Source: Mycolicibacterium duvalii (GTDB lineage Bacteria; Actinomycetota; Actinomycetes; Mycobacteriales; Mycobacteriaceae). Taken from it: a stretch of 64,000 nucleotides of DNA. This document shows, in pieces, positions 62,706-64,000 of the stretch. The stretch spans positions 2,046,001-2,110,000 of the forward strand of contig NZ_AP022563.1 of assembly GCF_010726645.1 (NCBI RefSeq). The letters are read 5' to 3'. Numbering within the stretch: position 1 is the stretch's first letter; each line of letters starts with the position of its first letter. The position numbers and the translations under genes were made by a program. Below the pieces are notes generated by a model. That model made no database searches, was not told the origin of the DNA, and worked only from the letters and a program-made list of their open reading frames with translations.

Positions 62706-64000
62706 GTGGCCTACGTGCGCACCGTGAAGACCGCCTCGGGGGCGACCGCGGTGCAGATCGTGTGGTCCAACCGTCGCGGGTCACGCACTATCGAGCACGT
62801 GGGCTCGGCTCATGATGAGGCCGAACTGGCGGCGCTGAAGGCCGCGGCCGCTGAGCGTCTCGCAGGCAACCAGGCGGTACTCGATCTCGACGTGAATGCC
62901 CCGGCGGGCTCGGAGCCGCTGCCGATCACCTCCACGCGGATGACGCACCTGTGGGACGCATTGTGCGCGGTGTATCGGACCCTTGGTTTCGAGTCAGCCG
63001 CAAAGGGCGACAATGTGTTTCGTGATCTGGTCCTGGCCCGGATCATCGAGCCCAGCAGCAAGATCGACGTCGCACGCGTGCTCACCGAGGTCTGTGTAGA
63101 ACCGGCCTCCTATGCCACGGTCAAGCGTCGCCTGCCCAGCTATGCCACTCCGCAATGGCGCCAAGCGTTGGCCGCCGCAAGTGCCCGGCGTGCCGGGTTG
63201 GGGCCGGCTTCGCTGGTGCTCTTCGACGTCTCCACGCTCTACTTCCGAAATCGATGCCGGTGACGGCTTCCGCGAACCCGGCTTCTCCAAGGAACGGCGC
63301 CTGGAACCACAGATCACCCTCGGGTTGCTCACCGATGCCGCCGGGTTCCCGCTGACCGTGCAGGCCTTCGAGGGCAACAAGGCCGAGACCGCGACCATGC
63401 TGCCGGTCATCACCGCATTCAAGACCGCCCACCACCTCTCCGATGTCACCGTCGTCGCCGATGCCGGCATGATCTCCGAGGCCAACCAGATCGCGATCAA
63501 AGCCGCCGGACTGTCGTTCATCCTCGGCACCCGGATCCCGTTTCTGCCCGATGTGGTGCGCGAATGGCGTGATAGTCACCCCGGCGAGGTGATTCCTGAT
63601 GGGCTGGTGTTGATCCAGCCCTGGCCGGCCACCAGCGCGGAAAAGACCCGCGGCATCCCCGACCGGGTCATCTACTACCAGTTCCGCGCTGATCGGGCCC
63701 GGCGCACGCTGCGCGGCATCGACGAGCAGGTCCGTAAGGCCGACCGTGCCGTGGACGGGCACGCACCGGTCAAACGCAACCGCTACATCCAATTGGCCGG
63801 CGCCACCAAAAGCGTCAACCGCACCCTGGAGGCCAAGACCCGGGCGTTGGCCGGCTGGAAGGGCTACACCACCAACCTGACCAGCGCGCCCTCGACGTTC
63901 GTCATCGATGCTTATCACCAGCTGTGGCACATCGAGAAGAGCTTCCGGATGTCCAAGCACAACCTGCAGGCCCGTCCGATCTATCACCACCTGCGCGATT
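62706..64000 (+). mobile_element. IS1634-type transposase with a frameshift near 63245, cut by the window edge
   Basis: A GTG start opens AYVRTVKTASGATAVQIVW, typical of IS1634-type DDE transposases. The first DDE aspartate lies in LVLFDVSTLYF. The frame then breaks: deleting one C of TTCCGAAA gives STLYFEIDAGDGFREPGF and continues to the window end through VVADAGMISEANQ (second Asp) and LWHIEKSFRMSKHNLQAR (Glu). The element is probably inactive if the extra base is real. The right end lies outside. Confidence 0.8.

Overview
The window is high-GC actinobacterial chromosome, most likely a Mycobacterium/Mycolicibacterium-type species. Evidence: two SDRs of the mycofactocin-coupled type, an F420/LLM-type oxidoreductase, DUF732- and CAP-type small secreted proteins, many TetR regulators, GTG/TTG starts and dense catabolic operons. 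No RNA gene or CRISPR array was seen. Nearly the whole window is one catabolic super-cluster for a hydrophobic, probably polycyclic or terpenoid, aromatic substrate.

Left part (1-24 kb). After the 3' end of an indolepyruvate oxidoreductase gene comes an operon of three Rieske-oxygenase-like proteins, an amidohydrolase and a small coiled-coil protein. The trio is the most unusual item. The first and third proteins keep the mononuclear-iron site but lack the Rieske cluster ligands. The middle one keeps the Rieske ligands but lacks the mononuclear-iron site. Then follow two P450s, a mycofactocin-type SDR, an aldehyde dehydrogenase, FAH-family proteins, SDRs, an alpha/beta hydrolase, an APH-like kinase, several TetR regulators, a dienelactone hydrolase, a DUF35/thiolase-like pair (retro-aldolase type), an LLM oxidoreductase and a ferredoxin reductase.

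Middle (24-42 kb). A 3Fe-4S-type ferredoxin, an SDR and a CoA-transferase precede a ring-cleavage operon: Rieske dioxygenase alpha and beta, extradiol dioxygenase, two amidohydrolases, a degenerate VOC protein, a CMD-like protein and an FAH protein. A TetR gene and CoA-ester genes (SDR, thiolase, acyl-CoA dehydrogenase, crotonase) follow. A 27-bp three-half-site motif recurs upstream of at least seven of the left and middle transcription units and looks like the operator of one regulon.

Right part (42-57 kb). A beta-oxidation-like set: acyl-CoA synthetase, four acyl-CoA dehydrogenase genes (one an alpha-beta fusion), two double-hotdog MaoC proteins, crotonases, a mycofactocin-type SDR, a second ferredoxin, a second amidohydrolase with its small coiled-coil partner, and a regulator made of two fused TetR units. 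A different 16-bp palindrome occurs at two promoters here.

Right end (57-64 kb). Scarred: a frameshifted DUF732 gene, a CAP protein, an acyl-CoA synthetase stub fused to a decayed IS110 element, a thiolase-like/MaoC/TetR unit, a seven-helix membrane protein and an IS1634-type transposase with a frameshift that runs off the edge.

Proposed flow (inference): P450s and Rieske enzymes oxidise the skeleton, the alpha/beta dioxygenase and SDR make a catechol, the extradiol enzyme opens it, amidohydrolase and FAH proteins break C-C bonds, and CoA-dependent enzymes with a retro-aldolase finish. The gene content recalls the dit (abietane diterpenoid) pathway, but the substrate is not proven.
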